Positions 12,242-25,262 are shown, numbered from the stretch's first letter. The stretch: DNA of 64,000 bases from Adiantum capillus-veneris (GCA_014529385.2 CM043944.1:174224240-174288239); one strand, 5' to 3'. Program-made: numbers and translations. The notes: generated by a model from the sequence alone, not told the origin.

Positions 12242-13194
12242 TGTAGGGAAGCGTTGTAGCACGACCTAATTGCAACCCACACAAAATTATCAAAGCCGTG
12301 GATCGACAACCCAGCTAAGGCATGGAAGCACGAGCATCGGATGAATAGGAATAGAGGATTCAAGAGATCACCTCTCCAATACAAGTAGAGATTAGCCATG
12401 GCAAGACTAACTCTAAACCTACTCTAATCACTAAGCAATTAATCTCCTACACACATAAAGCCCACCGAAGTCCGACTTGCCATAGACTAGAAATCCCAAG
12501 CACACTAATGATAAGCACACACTAATTACCACATGTCAATTAAGGCACTTCATCAATAGCTACACACACAAGGTGAATGGTGCTAGAGCTTCATAAAACC
12601 TATCTAGACACAAGCAAAGAATAAGGCACACACACAAATTACAAGATTAAGACCCAGCTTATTCAACCTAATTTGTGATGCTAAATATCACAAATCAATT
12701 GCTCGTAGAGAGAAAAGAGTGGTTACTAGAAAGAAGTACATACATCTCTGAAATCTAGAATAATGAAAGTGTAATACTACTTAATGACAAGATGAAAAGT
12801 AGAGAAGAAGTAGACTAATGAGAAAATAAGGATTAGATTAATCAAGAAGAGCTTACACTAATTACAATGGTTAGCATTAGCCTCTCAAGCATAGACATTA
12901 AGCTCAAGGCTAAGCCAAAGAGTGAATACTCTAAAGAGAGGGAGCTCTCAAAAGTGGATCCTCAAGAGTGGATACTCAAGAATGAAGCCTCCTTGCCTAA
13001 AGGCTTCCTTTTAAGGACTTTCACCACAATCCCTTCTACTATGGGTTTAAGCTTGAGCCTCAAACTACCATATACAACTTTGGAACTCCAAGTGAGCCCA
13101 AGACTTATACAAAGTGAGTGGAAATATTGTGACATCCATAGATATCTCTCACTTGATACATATTCGGTGTAGCCCCTGTTAGCCGTTGCTAACA
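12242..13194 (-). repeat. E3 3' LTR
   Basis: About 953 bp. It is highly similar to 24,202-25,157 in the same orientation, with scattered substitutions and small indels. On the plus strand it begins TGTAGGGAAG and ends GCTAACA. A short open frame inside it (12,867-13,172) is repeated in the other LTR only because the LTRs are copies; it has no recognised domain. Confidence 0.9.
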
Positions 13195-13204
13195 TTCCCC
13201 CGTT
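13195..13204 (-). other. E3 polypurine tract
   Basis: On the minus strand the sequence directly before the 3' LTR reads AACGGGGGAA, a purine tract in the position where plus-strand DNA synthesis is primed. It supports the minus orientation of E3. Confidence 0.65.
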
Positions 13205-14689
13205 CCTAATTTGGCGCACGTCCTCATGTGCCGGTGAAGCAAGACACGGTGACATGGTAGAAAGCAAGTCCATGGAAGAAATGTTGAGCTGCAAAACATA
13301 AGAACAAGTAATGAGCATCAAAAGCCACAAGGATACAAAACATAAAGTACAATGAACAATCATGCAAAGTGAATTTTTTTCTTCTAAAAGATGGGTGAAT
13401 CATAGTCAAAAACTAAACAACATAAAGCAAAAAAGACACCTATACTATTGTGAACATTAAACCACTTGAAATTTCAGTTTTATGCATGAAACACAAGCAA
13501 TCAATTATGACCCTAGGTTAATGCAAGTTCATAAACTTACTAGCCTAAAAACTATGTGACTATCATGTATACGGGATATAAAAAAGCTCCTAGTCTATTA
13601 GTACATTGTCACATCTTTTTGAAGCTCATGGAAGTTTTGTTTTTTGTCATTTATTAGAAAAAGTAAAGCACAACACAAGACTACCACCCCAAGGCAAGTC
13701 TAGGTGCGAGTCTCCGCTCCTTAAACCCTCAAGAAGGTGTTCCAAAAGCCTACTAGCCTACCAAGATGACGGCTAACCCCTATCAGCCCAGGGCATCGGT
13801 TTAGGGCCTTGACCGAGCGAGCCAATGTGATTCCTTCGCCTGCCAAGTGCCAATAAGGCACTAGGCCTCACGTAGATACAACATAACATATAAATTTTCT
13901 TTTCATGTGTTTAGTAGCACCATTTGCTACTTTTTCTTAACACTTTTTTGCTTCATTGATTCATTTTTTAGCACTCTTTTATTGCTTCCAATATGAAATG
14001 CTAATGGAAAATGGACTAAAGGACTAAAGCCTAATCATAGCCATAGGTCATGTTAAAAATGAATGGAGTATTAAGACTATCACTAAGAGTTTATGACTAA
14101 TGAGAAATAAACCTACACTAACCTAAGGTCAAGGCCAATTACCTATGATTAGCACACATAAAACCTAATTTTTTGATGAGTTAATTTTCACAAAGCAAAG
14201 TGTTGAAACTTTAGTATGCCTAGCCTTTGAACATGAAATAACCATAGCTTAGAAGCAAAATTTCACTTAAGCCAAGCAAGAGAATGAAGAGATGAACAAA
14301 AGAGCAAAATCATGGAAGGATTACACCTATTCATGCTCTTTTGCGCATCCTTGAGCAAGCATCCCCTTTGTGTAGAGAAGTCTCTTGATCTTTTTATTTG
14401 CAAAAGAAGCCTTTTTGAAGCTAAGTGTAACGCAAGCCCCAAAAGTCCTTTTATTGAAATCGAAAAGCACACAAGAAAACATTAATGAAAACCTAAAGTT
14501 AGAGTCTTGCATACCCGAATTTTCCAAAGGGAAAACACCCAAGGGAAAAAAGTGCCTTTGGTTATGCACATGATGCTCTTTGTAGCAAATGCATGCATAC
14601 ATAACAACCATGAGAGATAAAATGAGCTTCTACATAAGCAATTTTGCAATTTTTACCATCTCTCATGCATGATTCAAAGTTTGATTAAT

Positions 14690-15060
14690 TTCTAGCTCAG
14701 CTTGAAATATGGAAAAACAAGCCAAGAGCTGAAAATAATGCAACTTTTGAATGAAATGAAGTGGCTCTCGAAAGCCAAATTTTTTCGATTTAAAGATTTT
14801 CAAAAAGTTAGCTAACAACTAGCTCACATGAAATTTTCAATTTAAGAACAATCTATGAGCTAGAGATGACTACAACTCTTAATGGAATGAAAGTGAATGG
14901 CTCTCAAGAGCCAAATTATGTACTTGAAAGCTCAAAAAAGTTGGTTAAACACTAGCTCAAAATGAAAAAATTAAAATTTTGACCAAGCTATGAGCTAGCA
15001 TGTATACAACTTTTAATCCAAAGAATTTGGAATGGCTCTAACTAGTCACATTTTGCAATT
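14690..15060. repeat. Diverged tandem repeat, unit about 137 bp
   Basis: The phrase GTGGCTCTCGAAAGCCAAAT near 14,760 recurs in altered form near 14,898 and 15,033. Each copy is followed by an AACACTAGCTCA-like and a CTATGAGCTAG-like phrase. About three copies are visible. It has no coding content. Confidence 0.55.
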
Positions 15061-15615
15061 TTTTGCAATGATGACCCCTTCTTGGATAAATGAAAGCACA
15101 TTCCTACCCACACAACCCTTCAAAACAAGTCAATCATTAGTGCTCTTAAGCATATGGAAATTCAATACAAGCACTAAAAAATGCACAAAGCCAAGTTCAA
15201 ATTTTTACGCACACTCTTGTCCATCAAAACAAGCTCAACTTCAATGCTTTCCAATAATTTCTCATTCAATTCAAGCATTAAAAAAGCACAAGCAATGTTA
15301 AGTTTAAGCACAAAGTACGGCCAAGCAAGCACAACTCATCATCTAGTGTAACTCTCACATGAAGCTCACATGCATTCCAAATAGAGCTTGCCATTTTAGT
15401 GCTATGCAAGGTTTTTACATTCAATTCAAAAATGTCACAATCCACCACATAACCTTGATTCATGACACAATAGCTGCACCAATGTGCTCTCATGTAGCTA
15501 GTTTTTACATATGAAGCAAGAAGAGAGAGTGGCGTCACTTAATGAACAATACAAATGAGCTTCTCACTCTCATGCACCAACATAGCATACACAACAAAAG
15601 ACTCGCTTAAATCAC

Positions 15616-15633
15616 GTTTTTTTTTTTTTTTTG
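15616..15633. repeat. Poly-T run
   Basis: A homopolymer of T in the E3 interior. No adjacent target duplication was recognised, so it is not clearly a retroposon tail (which would read on the minus strand as poly-A). Confidence 0.7.
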
Positions 15634-16325
15634 CTAGCCTTGTTTTAAGGTTACTTACTATACTCATCCATTCACAAATTTCTTCTTTATCAACAATTAG
15701 TGCTTAAAAATTCTCAAATACTAAGTTTTTGCATACCCGAGTGAGTAAATCACTACACGAACCCATTGATTAAGTGAAAATCAAGTAGACTCAAAAAATT
15801 TCATTTATCAGTTGGCGGTCTTGCAATTGTGATTTAGCAAAGGACAATGAGTTTTTTCAAAGCGTTTTCTAGCTTTCATGGAGGGAAAGAGGTATTTTCG
15901 TGGGAATTGTCTCCATGGAGTATTTTTTTTTCTTATTTCCTCGCTGTAGACAAACGTGGCAGGTTGAGTCCGGACGAGAGAGGGTGTGAGTGGGCTCTTG
16001 AAGATCTCAAAAAGCGAGCTCGCCGAGCTACCGAGTTTGACAGACTTGAGAGAGATGCGGCTTGAATCTGGATATGGTGTGGGTATGTGTGTGTACATGT
16101 GACACGGGTTTGCAGGAGGCGGCTCATGGGTGCAGTCCAAAACCGGCACGCCTGGCAGTGATTCAACAAGTGGCCTCAAGAGCGAAATTTGGTGAATACC
16201 AACAGTGCCATAAATCCGGTTGGAGTGGATCAAAGTCGGGTCAGTTGTTGTGTGTGAGTCATTTATGGGTGGCGTCAATAAATGCAAGCATGTATGTGTG
16301 TGATGAGTTATACAGGTGTGCGAGC

Positions 16326-16380
16326 CTCTTCTATAGGTAACACGGGGTCCAACTCAAGGTATCAAAGGTGGGAGCGAAAA
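16326..16380. repeat. Left arm of a 55-bp inverted repeat in E3
   Basis: This arm contains ACACGGGGTCCAACTCAAGG and then ATCAAAGGTGGGAG. The reverse complement, with a few mismatches, lies at 21,463-21,516. The arms enclose 5.1 kb that also holds most copies of the GTAATCTCGGCACA motif. Confidence 0.75.
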
Positions 16381-16797
16381 GTAGGATCAAGATTCAATGA
16401 GGACCGCGGATTTTTTCGGCGCCGTGCAATTGTAATCTCGACACAAAAAGTAATCTCGGCACAGTCATAACTTTTGGCGGCATGGCACGGTACCTTTTAT
16501 TTGTGCATTGAAGTCAAGCTTAAAGTAGATTCTTTCATTTATGACTCTTGCAAGTATGCTCAGCATTCACTCATCCTACTTTAAAGAGTCTAAATTTTGA
16601 CCCACATCAAAGTAATGCAAAAACCCACACTGTATGTAATCTCGGCACACTGTGTGTAATCTCGGCACATGAAAAAAAAAACTACTCTCTCTCTGTCTCT
16701 CTACCCCTCTCTCTCTCGTGCCAGCGCACACACACATTAACATTCACACTCACGGACGCAAAGAAGTGTGCTTTTTCATCCAATCACCCTCAATCAC

Positions 16798-16798
<1 letters not shown>

Positions 16799-16869
<71 letters not shown>
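16799..16869. repeat. (CA)n(GA)n microsatellite
   Basis: A pure CA run of about 40 bp passes directly into a pure GA run of about 29 bp. Open frames across it are low-complexity His/Thr and Arg/Glu artefacts. Confidence 0.95.
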
Positions 16870-16870
<1 letters not shown>

Positions 16871-19800
16871 CCATGCACATGTAAAAAGTGGTTGTCTCTC
16901 CATGACCACCTTTCTCCAAAAATCTTTATAGCTCTAATACCACTGAGAAGATAGGGGACCAAGCATGATATTCTCCACCCCTTGTATCTTCTTATAAGCA
17001 TCCTAACCTATCTTTATGAACTCCTAAGACATCCTTAGCCAGTCGTGCCTAGGGACGGTGCCTCCCTTGGTCCTACCCTTGTTTTGACACCTTCCTAATT
17101 ATAAAGCCTTGAGCATCATCTTAGTAAGATTAAGAGGACACATCTTTGTCAAGTGGTCTACCTTGAATTTTGATTGCAATTTGAAGCAAGTAGACCAACC
17201 ATAAAAATCCATAGAATTGCTCTCCCATATTAGGGATCTCTAAGCAATGCAAGAGTCTAACCCACCTTATGAAACTTTGCCTTTGTTGTTCGACACTTTC
17301 AAAAACACATATTCTAATGCAAAACTTGCCTATAGAATTGGCTTCTATTGGTGCATGTCTTCTAATACCAAATGACCTACACTTGGCTATTGTGACTCAA
17401 AAAGAATTTAGCACTTAGTCTATGTACGAGAGTCCACATACTCTCCCCTTGTGAAGCAAGTACCCATCTTTGATAGAAAAAAACTCATAACTGCAATTCA
17501 TCACTCAATAAAGTGGAACTACCTGTGGAGTCATCTATAACACTCTCTCTAGTGTAAGAGAGATCTTACATTCTTACACGAATATGCACCTTATCATATG
17601 ACTAATCATGATCACAAGTATCACAAATATATGCCAAAATTGACTCATAATCTCTATAAAAAAAGTATGGATTTCTAGCATGCAACTTAATGCATCAGCT
17701 ACAACCTTGTACCATCCCTTTCACTACCATTGTCCTTAGTTATATTCTTGTAGGTTTGATGTCAATCTAGCCTTGCAACCCTTGAAATCAATCTAAGTAG
17801 TGAACTACTTAGTACTCTCAGGGTGAAACGCTATCTCAACTTTGCAACACACAAATAATGGTAGCTATGGCATAATTCTCGTTCATAAGTAAATTAATTT
17901 TGAAATGTCAAAACCGATCTTTGCCTCATGTTCGATTGTTTTTTAGAGGTATAGGACTTTGATTGTTGTGGCTTTCTTCTAGCTTGACTAGACTGTCTTC
18001 TTTTTTTATTTGTGCTTTCATGGTGCGATGTCTATCCTTGGCATCTCTACATAGCATATACGGTTGTGTCTTGTCACCTTTGGCCTTCATGGTAGCTTTG
18101 CTCCTACAAGTGTTGAGAACCAATCCATCCCACGTGCTTGTTTGTTCATCTACCTTGGATCTTCAAGCCAACTACGTCATTGACTCCGATATAATTGCTT
18201 GGGGCAAGCGCTTTCTTGGTTTTATGTATACACGAGGATGCACAGATGGATAGAATGAGTCAAGCATGCAGTAATCAAGATAGGAACACTCACATCATGC
18301 ACTGACTAAACCATGCAAATCCTTGTATATTAATATTTAATCAATTTTTACCCTAAGCCCTTGAAAGTGTTATAAGATTTGATGGTACCTTAAATAGGTT
18401 TCTATTGCCAACTTAGTATTATTGTGCTCCCCTAGTATTGATGAGAGTGCTTATTTCATGAGAAATTACGACAAAGTTACAAGGATATTTTCCTTACGAT
18501 GTCACTTATTATCATGAGCACGACACAATGCCTTTATCAATGCACATACCCCTTTGTTGAATGCACCATCGTTTATCTTCATACTCTCAAATAGAAATCA
18601 ACTAAAGCAATTGCAAATGTCATTAGTCCTATGTAGGTATTGCACAAGTCTAGCAACTCTGTTAAATATTCACATAAGGAGTTTTCAAAGGAGTTTGAGC
18701 CTGCTCAAGCATTATTTGGCCTACCTTTGAAAGAATTTAGATAAGTAATTGCCATGGAATAACAATTTTATACTTCATTTCTTTTGTTGCTATTAGTTGT
18801 ACTTATGTTGTCGATTGTACATGTTTCCTTTAAAGGGTTTTTGTTCTTGACATCGTAATAATACGAAAAAAATATCTTACCAAAGTCCCTTAAAGGCATA
18901 CAAGTGACTTTTTGCTAGCAAGGCTAATGTTATTGTACCTTTCTTGCTAGATGTCCTTTTAAGGAGGCCATTGCTTCTTATCTAGTCGCAATGTGGTCCA
19001 TCACGTTGCTCCAAGGTTTACTTCACCATACTTAGCTAATAAATTGATAGATACTAAAGTGGAAAGGTCAAAATCTCTTTGAATGTGGGGAGATTGTTAA
19101 TTCAATAATTTCCATAAGTTAAAGAGATTTGCAAGATAGGAGTCTTGATCATGTGCATGATAATGTGTATATTCCTAGAAAGAAACCATACAAACACCAC
19201 TAACGTGATTCATTTATTTAGTCACTGTACGTGGCAAAGAGTTTGCTTCAATCAAATTAGAGAGTGATTTGAAGATGTATTTGGTATCTAAGTGCACTCC
19301 AATGCAACCTACACAACGTCAAAGGCGGCATAGTAGAGGCATAACTTACTCAAAAAGGAATGCACAAGTGTTGTGCAAGGTGTTGGGTTCAACCTCTCAC
19401 CTCAGACCCATTGCATTAAAAAGGCGTTACAAAGCAAACAATGGTTCAAGGTGTGGTGTTGATAAACATATATACATATCTGATTTTGTGCTTTCCACTG
19501 CTCACATATGGCATGCTGATGAAAATAACTTGTTTACTAAATAAGCCTTATTGGTGACCAGTTCTGCAGCTTTCAGAACAAGGCCTTGTCCAAAATTTGG
19601 TTAAGGAATGCAGCCTTTGGTGCAATCCTCTATATATCAGCTGCAGTATGGAATGCTGATTTTCTCCAACTCTGGCCACCACAAAAGCCAGAGCCTACAG
19701 TGCTATCCCGGCTTCATGAAAGAGGTGTCGTTTCCATGAGACATGTTGCTCAAGCAATGCTATACGTATTGATTCCACAGCGTCATGAAGCTTCCACTTT

Positions 19801-20859
19801 CCTCACTTCCTGAAGGGATGCTATACATACATCGCTTGGACAGCATCATAGAGATGCTATTTCCTTTTCTTCCCAAGCAATGGTGCACAATGTGTGATTA
19901 GCAAACGGCATGTGCTGTGACATACAAATTCTAGGGAGCCGAGGTGATTGAATAGTACAGGAGCTCATTCTAGATGTCCGCAACCCCCGGTAACCACCAG
20001 TGGCCGCAATCTTGCTGTCGTACATTCAGTTGTTGAGGATGCCAATAGACACTCAAATGTGCATCCTTTCTGTATGCGGAGAGCTTCATAACGTCGAACA
20101 CATGAAAATGTACTTTTATCATTCCCAGGAATTCTTCTAGAGCTCGCATCTCATTTGGATATGTGGGCAGATCAGACTTGTCGTTTGCTGGCTCTGTCTT
20201 GTCTTCACAATGCCCGCCCGAATTCCATCGCCCTCCCCTGGAAGCAGGAAAGAAGATTAAGCCATCTTAAATAGAAATGATTAAGATGGGTTTTTGCACC
20301 TATCAAAAGTCACACTGCAAAATAGCTAGTGCAATCCCTGTCCTTTACCTTAAATGCTCCGGAGAGTATGTTCGAAAAAAGACACGTGTTTCATGTGGAT
20401 CTACATGCCTATTGACCCATTGAGCCCATGTACAGAGAGGTCGTTTGTAAGCAATCATCACGTCAAGCTGGCCATGGACCTTGTCACCTTCTTGAAAACG
20501 ATTCTCTCTGTTTCGCAAAAACTCAATTCAGTCCAGAAACCTTCACAATGCCATTCTCTCTCAAAAACACCCACGATGCCCTCACAAAAAGATGAGCACC
20601 CCATTCTCGACCTAACACAGCAGCTCGCTGGAGATTGTGTCAATAGTGTAATCTCGGCAATATGCATAGTAAACTCAGCAAATCAGAGACCACATAGCTG
20701 CTCAAACACCTGCATGTTGTGCATTGTACCTGCTACTATAACATCCCGGCAATGCTAAAATCGGACATGTCTGTGCAGTAAACTCAGCACATCAGAGAAT
20801 CAATAACTGCTCGATCACCTCCTCGTGATGCTCTGTACCTTCTATAAAACCCCTACCTT

Positions 20860-20951
20860 GCGCAGTAATCTCGGCACAGATAACCTGACTGCGCAGTAAT
20901 CTCAACATAGATAACCCGCCTGTGCAGTAATCTCGACACAGATAACTAGAG
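20860..20951. repeat. Three 31-bp tandem units
   Basis: Units begin at 20,860, 20,891 and 20,922. Each starts with GCGCAGTAATCTC or a near variant and ends with ATAACC-like sequence. They are the densest cluster of the dispersed GTAATCTCGGCACA motif. Confidence 0.8.
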
Positions 20952-21462
20952 AAAAGCCCTAAACCTGCATGACTGTGTGTGAGTTGAGGCAAGATCTCTG
21001 CCTTGCTGAAAACTGACATGCCAAAAAGTAATCGAAGCAGGCAAATGCAGACAAGCTCACCATGTCAATGCTGAAAGCTTGATGGGAGGCTGAGCATACT
21101 TCCTAAACCTGCTTCAGCATGCAAAACCAGCCCTTGGGCGCCATTGCAATTGTGTGGCCTCCCCTTGTGATTGACTCTGAAGGTCCTGTCTCTGCGCAGT
21201 AATCTCGACACAGCTCGAACACCTGTCGAGACTGTGTGTAATTTGCTAGTGCTGCCCAAGGGCCAGTTAGAGTCAAGGCGCGCTCTGGCACACACAGGTC
21301 TCTTGCAGCTGTGCCACTTTCTCTCCTTGCACAGGTTAGTCCCTGCCTCGCGTCGCTTTCGCTAGTACAGGCCTTTTTCGGTGTCAATAATTAACCTGCG
21401 CAGAGCCTTCCCTTTTCACCTGCACCCAATATTTGGTAGGCCTTAAAAAAATCAACGGCTGA

Positions 21463-21516
21463 TTTCACTCCCACCTTTGATCCCTTGAGTTGGACCCCGT
21501 GTTACATATAGACGAG
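21463..21516. repeat. Right arm of the 55-bp inverted repeat in E3
   Basis: Reverse complement of 16,326-16,380 with a few mismatches, including GTTGGACCCCGTGTTAC. The flanking GTGTGCGAG word is also shared in inverted orientation, so the similarity extends weakly beyond the core. Confidence 0.75.
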
Positions 21517-24180
21517 GGTGTGCGAGGTTGATATGCAGGTGTGCAGAGTGCACTAGATTTTGTGCGCGGCCTCGCTAAAAGCTGTAAAGCGCCAAGACGA
21601 CCATCTGTAATATTATAGCAGGTGTGGTGGGTCCCGAGTCGAGCAAAGCAAGGACTGTGTGTGTGTGTGTGGGAGGCGAGCGTCGAGCCAACCCGGGCTA
21701 GTGGGTGGGGATAAGCCAGTGGAGTAGAGGTGCGCATTGAAGGGGTGTGTGGGAGCAGGCACGGGCTCACTTTTGTCATGTGCCCAAAAATGGGTGTGTG
21801 TGTGTGTGAAAAGATGCCAAAAGTGGCGGGGCAGCGTGAGAATTGAGATTTTTTTTTCTCCATTGTGTTATGAAAAGTCCTCTCAAGAGGATGTTTGTAT
21901 AAAAGACAACAAGACATACAATCCTATGAGGTGAATGTGCACTAAATTTTGCTAGAGATGGGCCAATACTTGCAAGAATTCACTCCAAGTACGATGCCTT
22001 GCTTAAACAAATAGGTCAAAATTTCAATGGGACTAATTAAAGTCCACTTTTGTTACAAAAAGTATGGTCATAAGCATTCAAATGCAAACCAAAAGTTATG
22101 CACAAACATTCAATCCCTCGACCAATTTGCTTCGATAAGAATGCATGCATGCTCAAGAATTCAAAGATTCAGTTTTTGCTTGATTGAGCAATGCATACAT
22201 GCACAAATTCCCTTAATAATCCGATAATCATTGCAATCTTCTATTGCTCATTTTTTACATCTCAAATTACTCAAATCCAATTGGATTTTTTCATTCGGGT
22301 TTGCAAGGATACTCATAAGTGAAATTTGGCATTTGCACATATACAACTCATTGAAATTTTCAATATCTCTAATCAAATTGGCACAAAACATTGGCCAATT
22401 CAAACCCGAATTTTAATCATTGCAACTTGTGAGTTGCTCATATCCCTTATGCAAAATCACTCAAACCTAATTTAGGTTTGTGAAGCTACCCACATTTGAT
22501 TATTGCATTTTCAAATGCACAAATCATTGAAATTCTTTATCATATCCATTTGAATTGGCATACAACTCAATGGTAATACACACAATCATTCTCAATTATG
22601 TGCAATTGAGTCATTCATCTCAATTGATTTGATGACACACACACAAAGCTTTAGGTCTATTCAATCATTATGACTAGTGATCAATACCCATCATTCATTC
22701 CAAATTGGATATCAAGCACCATTGCATAGGTACACACATTCGTGCATTTTTTTCATGTTCATCAATTTTTTCATTAGCATGGTAATGCACTAAAAATCTA
22801 CACAATTGAGTACCAATTGAGTGATCTATCTCATTTGTCAAACCATTTTTGTGACGCACACATCAACTATTTGGCCAAATTAATCATCATAATTGGTAAA
22901 AAATACAAATTATTCATTCACCCATTGGATTGCACATGCCATTGATTGGCACACATACCCAAATTTAGGCCAAAATTATATGCAAAAATTACATCAACTC
23001 CACATTGCAATGCTCAAATTGCAAACTCAATCAAGCATAAGTAAATGCATGCATGCTCAATTTCCAAAAATTAACACTATTTTGACCCAATCAAGCAATG
23101 CACACACTAAAAAATTAAGCACAAAAGTTCAAATTTGGCTCAATTGGCAATGCATTTAGGTTTGCACCTAATGATTGCGCACACTTTTCTTGAAAATTTC
23201 ATAATCAAAAACCATTTAGGCGTCACAATTGACCATCAATCATTGAAAATCAAGTGATCTTGGATGGGCACACACACTCAATCTTTGCCCAATTTTTTTT
23301 TGGCAATTAGGCTTATCCAATGATTGAATTAGCCTAACATACACATCCTTTACATGATTACATACTCATAAATCATCAATTCCATCACTTTATATCCATG
23401 CACACACTAAAAATTAGGTGCACACACACTTGAAATTTTTGACAGTTTTTTCCTTCTTTGGTGTATGCACACACACAATGATTTTTATGCACACACATGA
23501 ATTCTTGATGAGAATTAAGCATTATTTGGATACACACAAAGTTCATTAGTCACAATTTGACTATCAATTTCATTCCAAGTGTATCAAATTAGATGCAAAG
23601 TGTAGGTCAATTTGTGTTACACACCTAATTTTAGCAAATGATTAACAACATTGAACCTCATTAATCAATCAAGAATTGACATAACAAGTGAGCGCACTTA
23701 CATCGTAATTACACTCCAAGCTATTCTTTTGATCCACATGAAGACGCATCATTGCACACACGTGTGTGCACCATCAAATCGGCTCCAAAATTGACCATTT
23801 GTAGGCCAAAATCAAACACTCAAATCATCAAATTAGACATAAATTAGCACAATTAACTTGATTAGAGTGATGATTCCACCTCTTGAAAGGGGATTTAACA
23901 TACTTTGCACTTCAATTGTTAGTGGTTAGTTTAGCAAGTTTAGTAAAATTAGCATCAAATTAGTACAATTATCATGGAAAGAAGCGAAATTAGTAAGGAT
24001 TAGCATGAAATTAGTGAAATTGGGGGTTTGGGATATTCATAACTCAACATTAGCATCAATTTCTTGCACAAACATCATCAAATCACACCAAAATCGAGTT
24101 ACACACACTCAAAAACCAACAAAATTAGTAGTGAAATTACTCTATTCTACACATCCTAAACTCACTAGCTTAGGTTATCA

Positions 24181-24200
24181 ATCCCCAGCAATGGTGCCAA
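24181..24200 (-). other. E3 primer binding site
   Basis: On the minus strand this reads TTGGCACCATTGCTGGGGAT, starting two bases after the LTR end. It is close to the E2 PBS and to the E7 PBS (TGGCGCCGCTGCCGGGGAC), which resembles the 3' end of plant tRNA-Asp used by Tat/Athila elements. Changes at the CpG positions explain most of the difference. Confidence 0.75.
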
Positions 24201-24201
24201 A

Positions 24202-25157
24202 TGTAAGGAGGCATTGTAGCACAACTTAATCTCAACCCACACAAAATTATCAAATTCGTGGATCGACAACCCGGCTAGGGTCATGGAAGCACGAGCATCG
24301 GATGAATAGGAATAGAGGATTCAAGAGATCATCTCTCCAATGCAAGTAGAGATTAGCCATGGCAAGACTAACTCTAAACCTACTCTAATCACTACTTTTT
24401 TAATCTCCTACACACATCAAGCCCACCGAAGTTCGACTTGCCATAGACTAGAAACCCCCAGCACACTAATGATAAGCACACACTAATTAGCACATGTCAA
24501 TTAAGGCACTTCATCAATAGCTACACACACTGGGTGAATGGTGCTAGAGGTTCATAAAACCTATCTACACACAAGCAAAGAATAGGACACACACACAAAT
24601 TACAAGATTAAGACCCAACTTAATCAACCTAATTTGTGATGCTAAATATCGTAAATCAATTACTTGTAGAGAGATAAGAGTGGTTACTAGCAAGAACTAC
24701 ATACATCTCTCAAATCTAGAATAATGAAAGTGTAATAATACTTCATGACAAGATGAAATGTAGAGAATAAGTAGTTCTAATGAGAAAATAAGGATTAAAT
24801 TAATCAAGAAGAGCTTACATATAATTACAATGGTTAGCACTAGCCTCTCAAGCATAGACATTAAGCTCAAGGCTAGGCCAAAGAGTGAACATTCTAGAGA
24901 GAGGGAGCTCTCAAAAGTGGATCCTCAAGAGTGGATACTCAAGAATGAAGCCTCCTTGTCTGAAGGCTTCTTTTTAAGGGCTTTCAACACAATCCCTTCT
25001 ACTATGGGTTTAAGCTTGAGCGTCAAACTACCATATACAACTTTGGAACTCCAAGTGAGCCCAAGACATATACAAAGTGAGTGGAAATATTGTGACATCC
25101 ATAGATATCTCTCGCTTGATGCATATTTGATGTAGCCTCTGTTAGCCACTGTTAACA
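24202..25157 (-). repeat. E3 5' LTR
   Basis: About 956 bp, paired with 12,242-13,194. Plus-strand ends are TGTAAGGAGG and GTTAACA. The adjacent PBS on the left and the target duplication on the right fix it as the 5' LTR of a minus-strand element. Confidence 0.9.
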
Positions 25158-25162
25158 CTTAA
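25158..25162. repeat. E3 target-site duplication, right copy (CTTAA)
   Basis: Exact match to 12,237-12,241. Confidence 0.9.
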
Positions 25163-25240
25163 GAAAAGTGCTTTCTTTAGCCAAAACTAAAGCAAGCAAC
25201 CCTCACACGAGTGTTAGTAGGAATACCTACCTAAGTCCTT

Positions 25241-25262
25241 GTATCCGCGGCAGTGGTGCCAA
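25241..25262 (-). other. E2 primer binding site
   Basis: The minus strand reads TTGGCACCACTGCCGCGGAT followed by AC, directly after a CGCAACA end. It is the same PBS type as in E3 and E7. When E3 and one target copy are ignored, this site lies about 100 bp from the E2 leader at 12,236, which makes it the E2 PBS. Confidence 0.65.

Larger units (their letters stand above)
16430..21215. repeat. Dispersed GTAATCTCGGCACA motif
   Basis: Copies or near-copies are seen at about 16,431, 16,449, 16,635, 16,657, 20,647, 20,777 (as GTAAACTCAGCACA), 20,865, 20,895, 20,926 and 21,199. Several are preceded by TGCGCA or TGTGCA. The motif is not periodic except in the 31-bp array at 20,860. Role unknown. Confidence 0.6.
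13205..24180 (-). other. E3 interior, non-coding
   Basis: Eleven kilobases without a supported gene. The longest open frames have no domain words, no neighbours in a pol order, and are often simple sequence. Recognisable content: diverged tandem repeats (14,690-15,060), a pair of inverted repeats (16,326-16,380 and 21,463-21,516), dispersed copies of GTAATCTCGGCACA (16,430-21,215), a CA/GA microsatellite (16,799-16,869), three 31-bp tandem units (20,860-20,951), and a very AT-rich stretch full of CACACA words (22,400-24,150). A purine tract before GATTGTTAATTC near 19,085 could be an old internal LTR junction, but no partner was found. Confidence 0.6.
12242..25157 (-). mobile_element. E3: 12.9 kb LTR element without coding capacity, minus strand
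   Basis: Two similar direct repeats (12,242-13,194 and 24,202-25,157), TG...CA ends, a perfect 5-bp target duplication, a PBS next to the right LTR and a purine tract next to the left LTR define a complete element in minus orientation. The 11 kb interior has no gag, protease, RT or integrase that I can recognise on either strand, so it is a large non-autonomous (LARD-like) element. The PBS resembles those of E2 and E7, which suggests mobilisation by Tat/Athila-type enzymes. It is inserted in the E2 leader. Confidence 0.88.

Noticed and set aside
12867-13172. Open frame of about 100 codons, with a near-identical copy at 24,830-25,135
   Set aside because: Both lie inside the E3 LTRs and are copies because LTRs are copies. 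No domain words and the reading is not in a coding context.
15808-16287. Minus-strand open frame of 159 codons in the E3 interior
   Set aside because: No conserved words, overlaps open frames on the other strand, and no homologous frame in any other element here.
16548-17001. Open frames through the CA/GA microsatellite on both strands
   Set aside because: The products are His-Thr, Arg-Glu or Ser-Leu dipeptide repeats, a consequence of the simple sequence.
17926-18253. Short frames with hydrophobic stretches in E3
   Set aside because: No support from context or conserved words; treated as chance open frames in AT-rich DNA.
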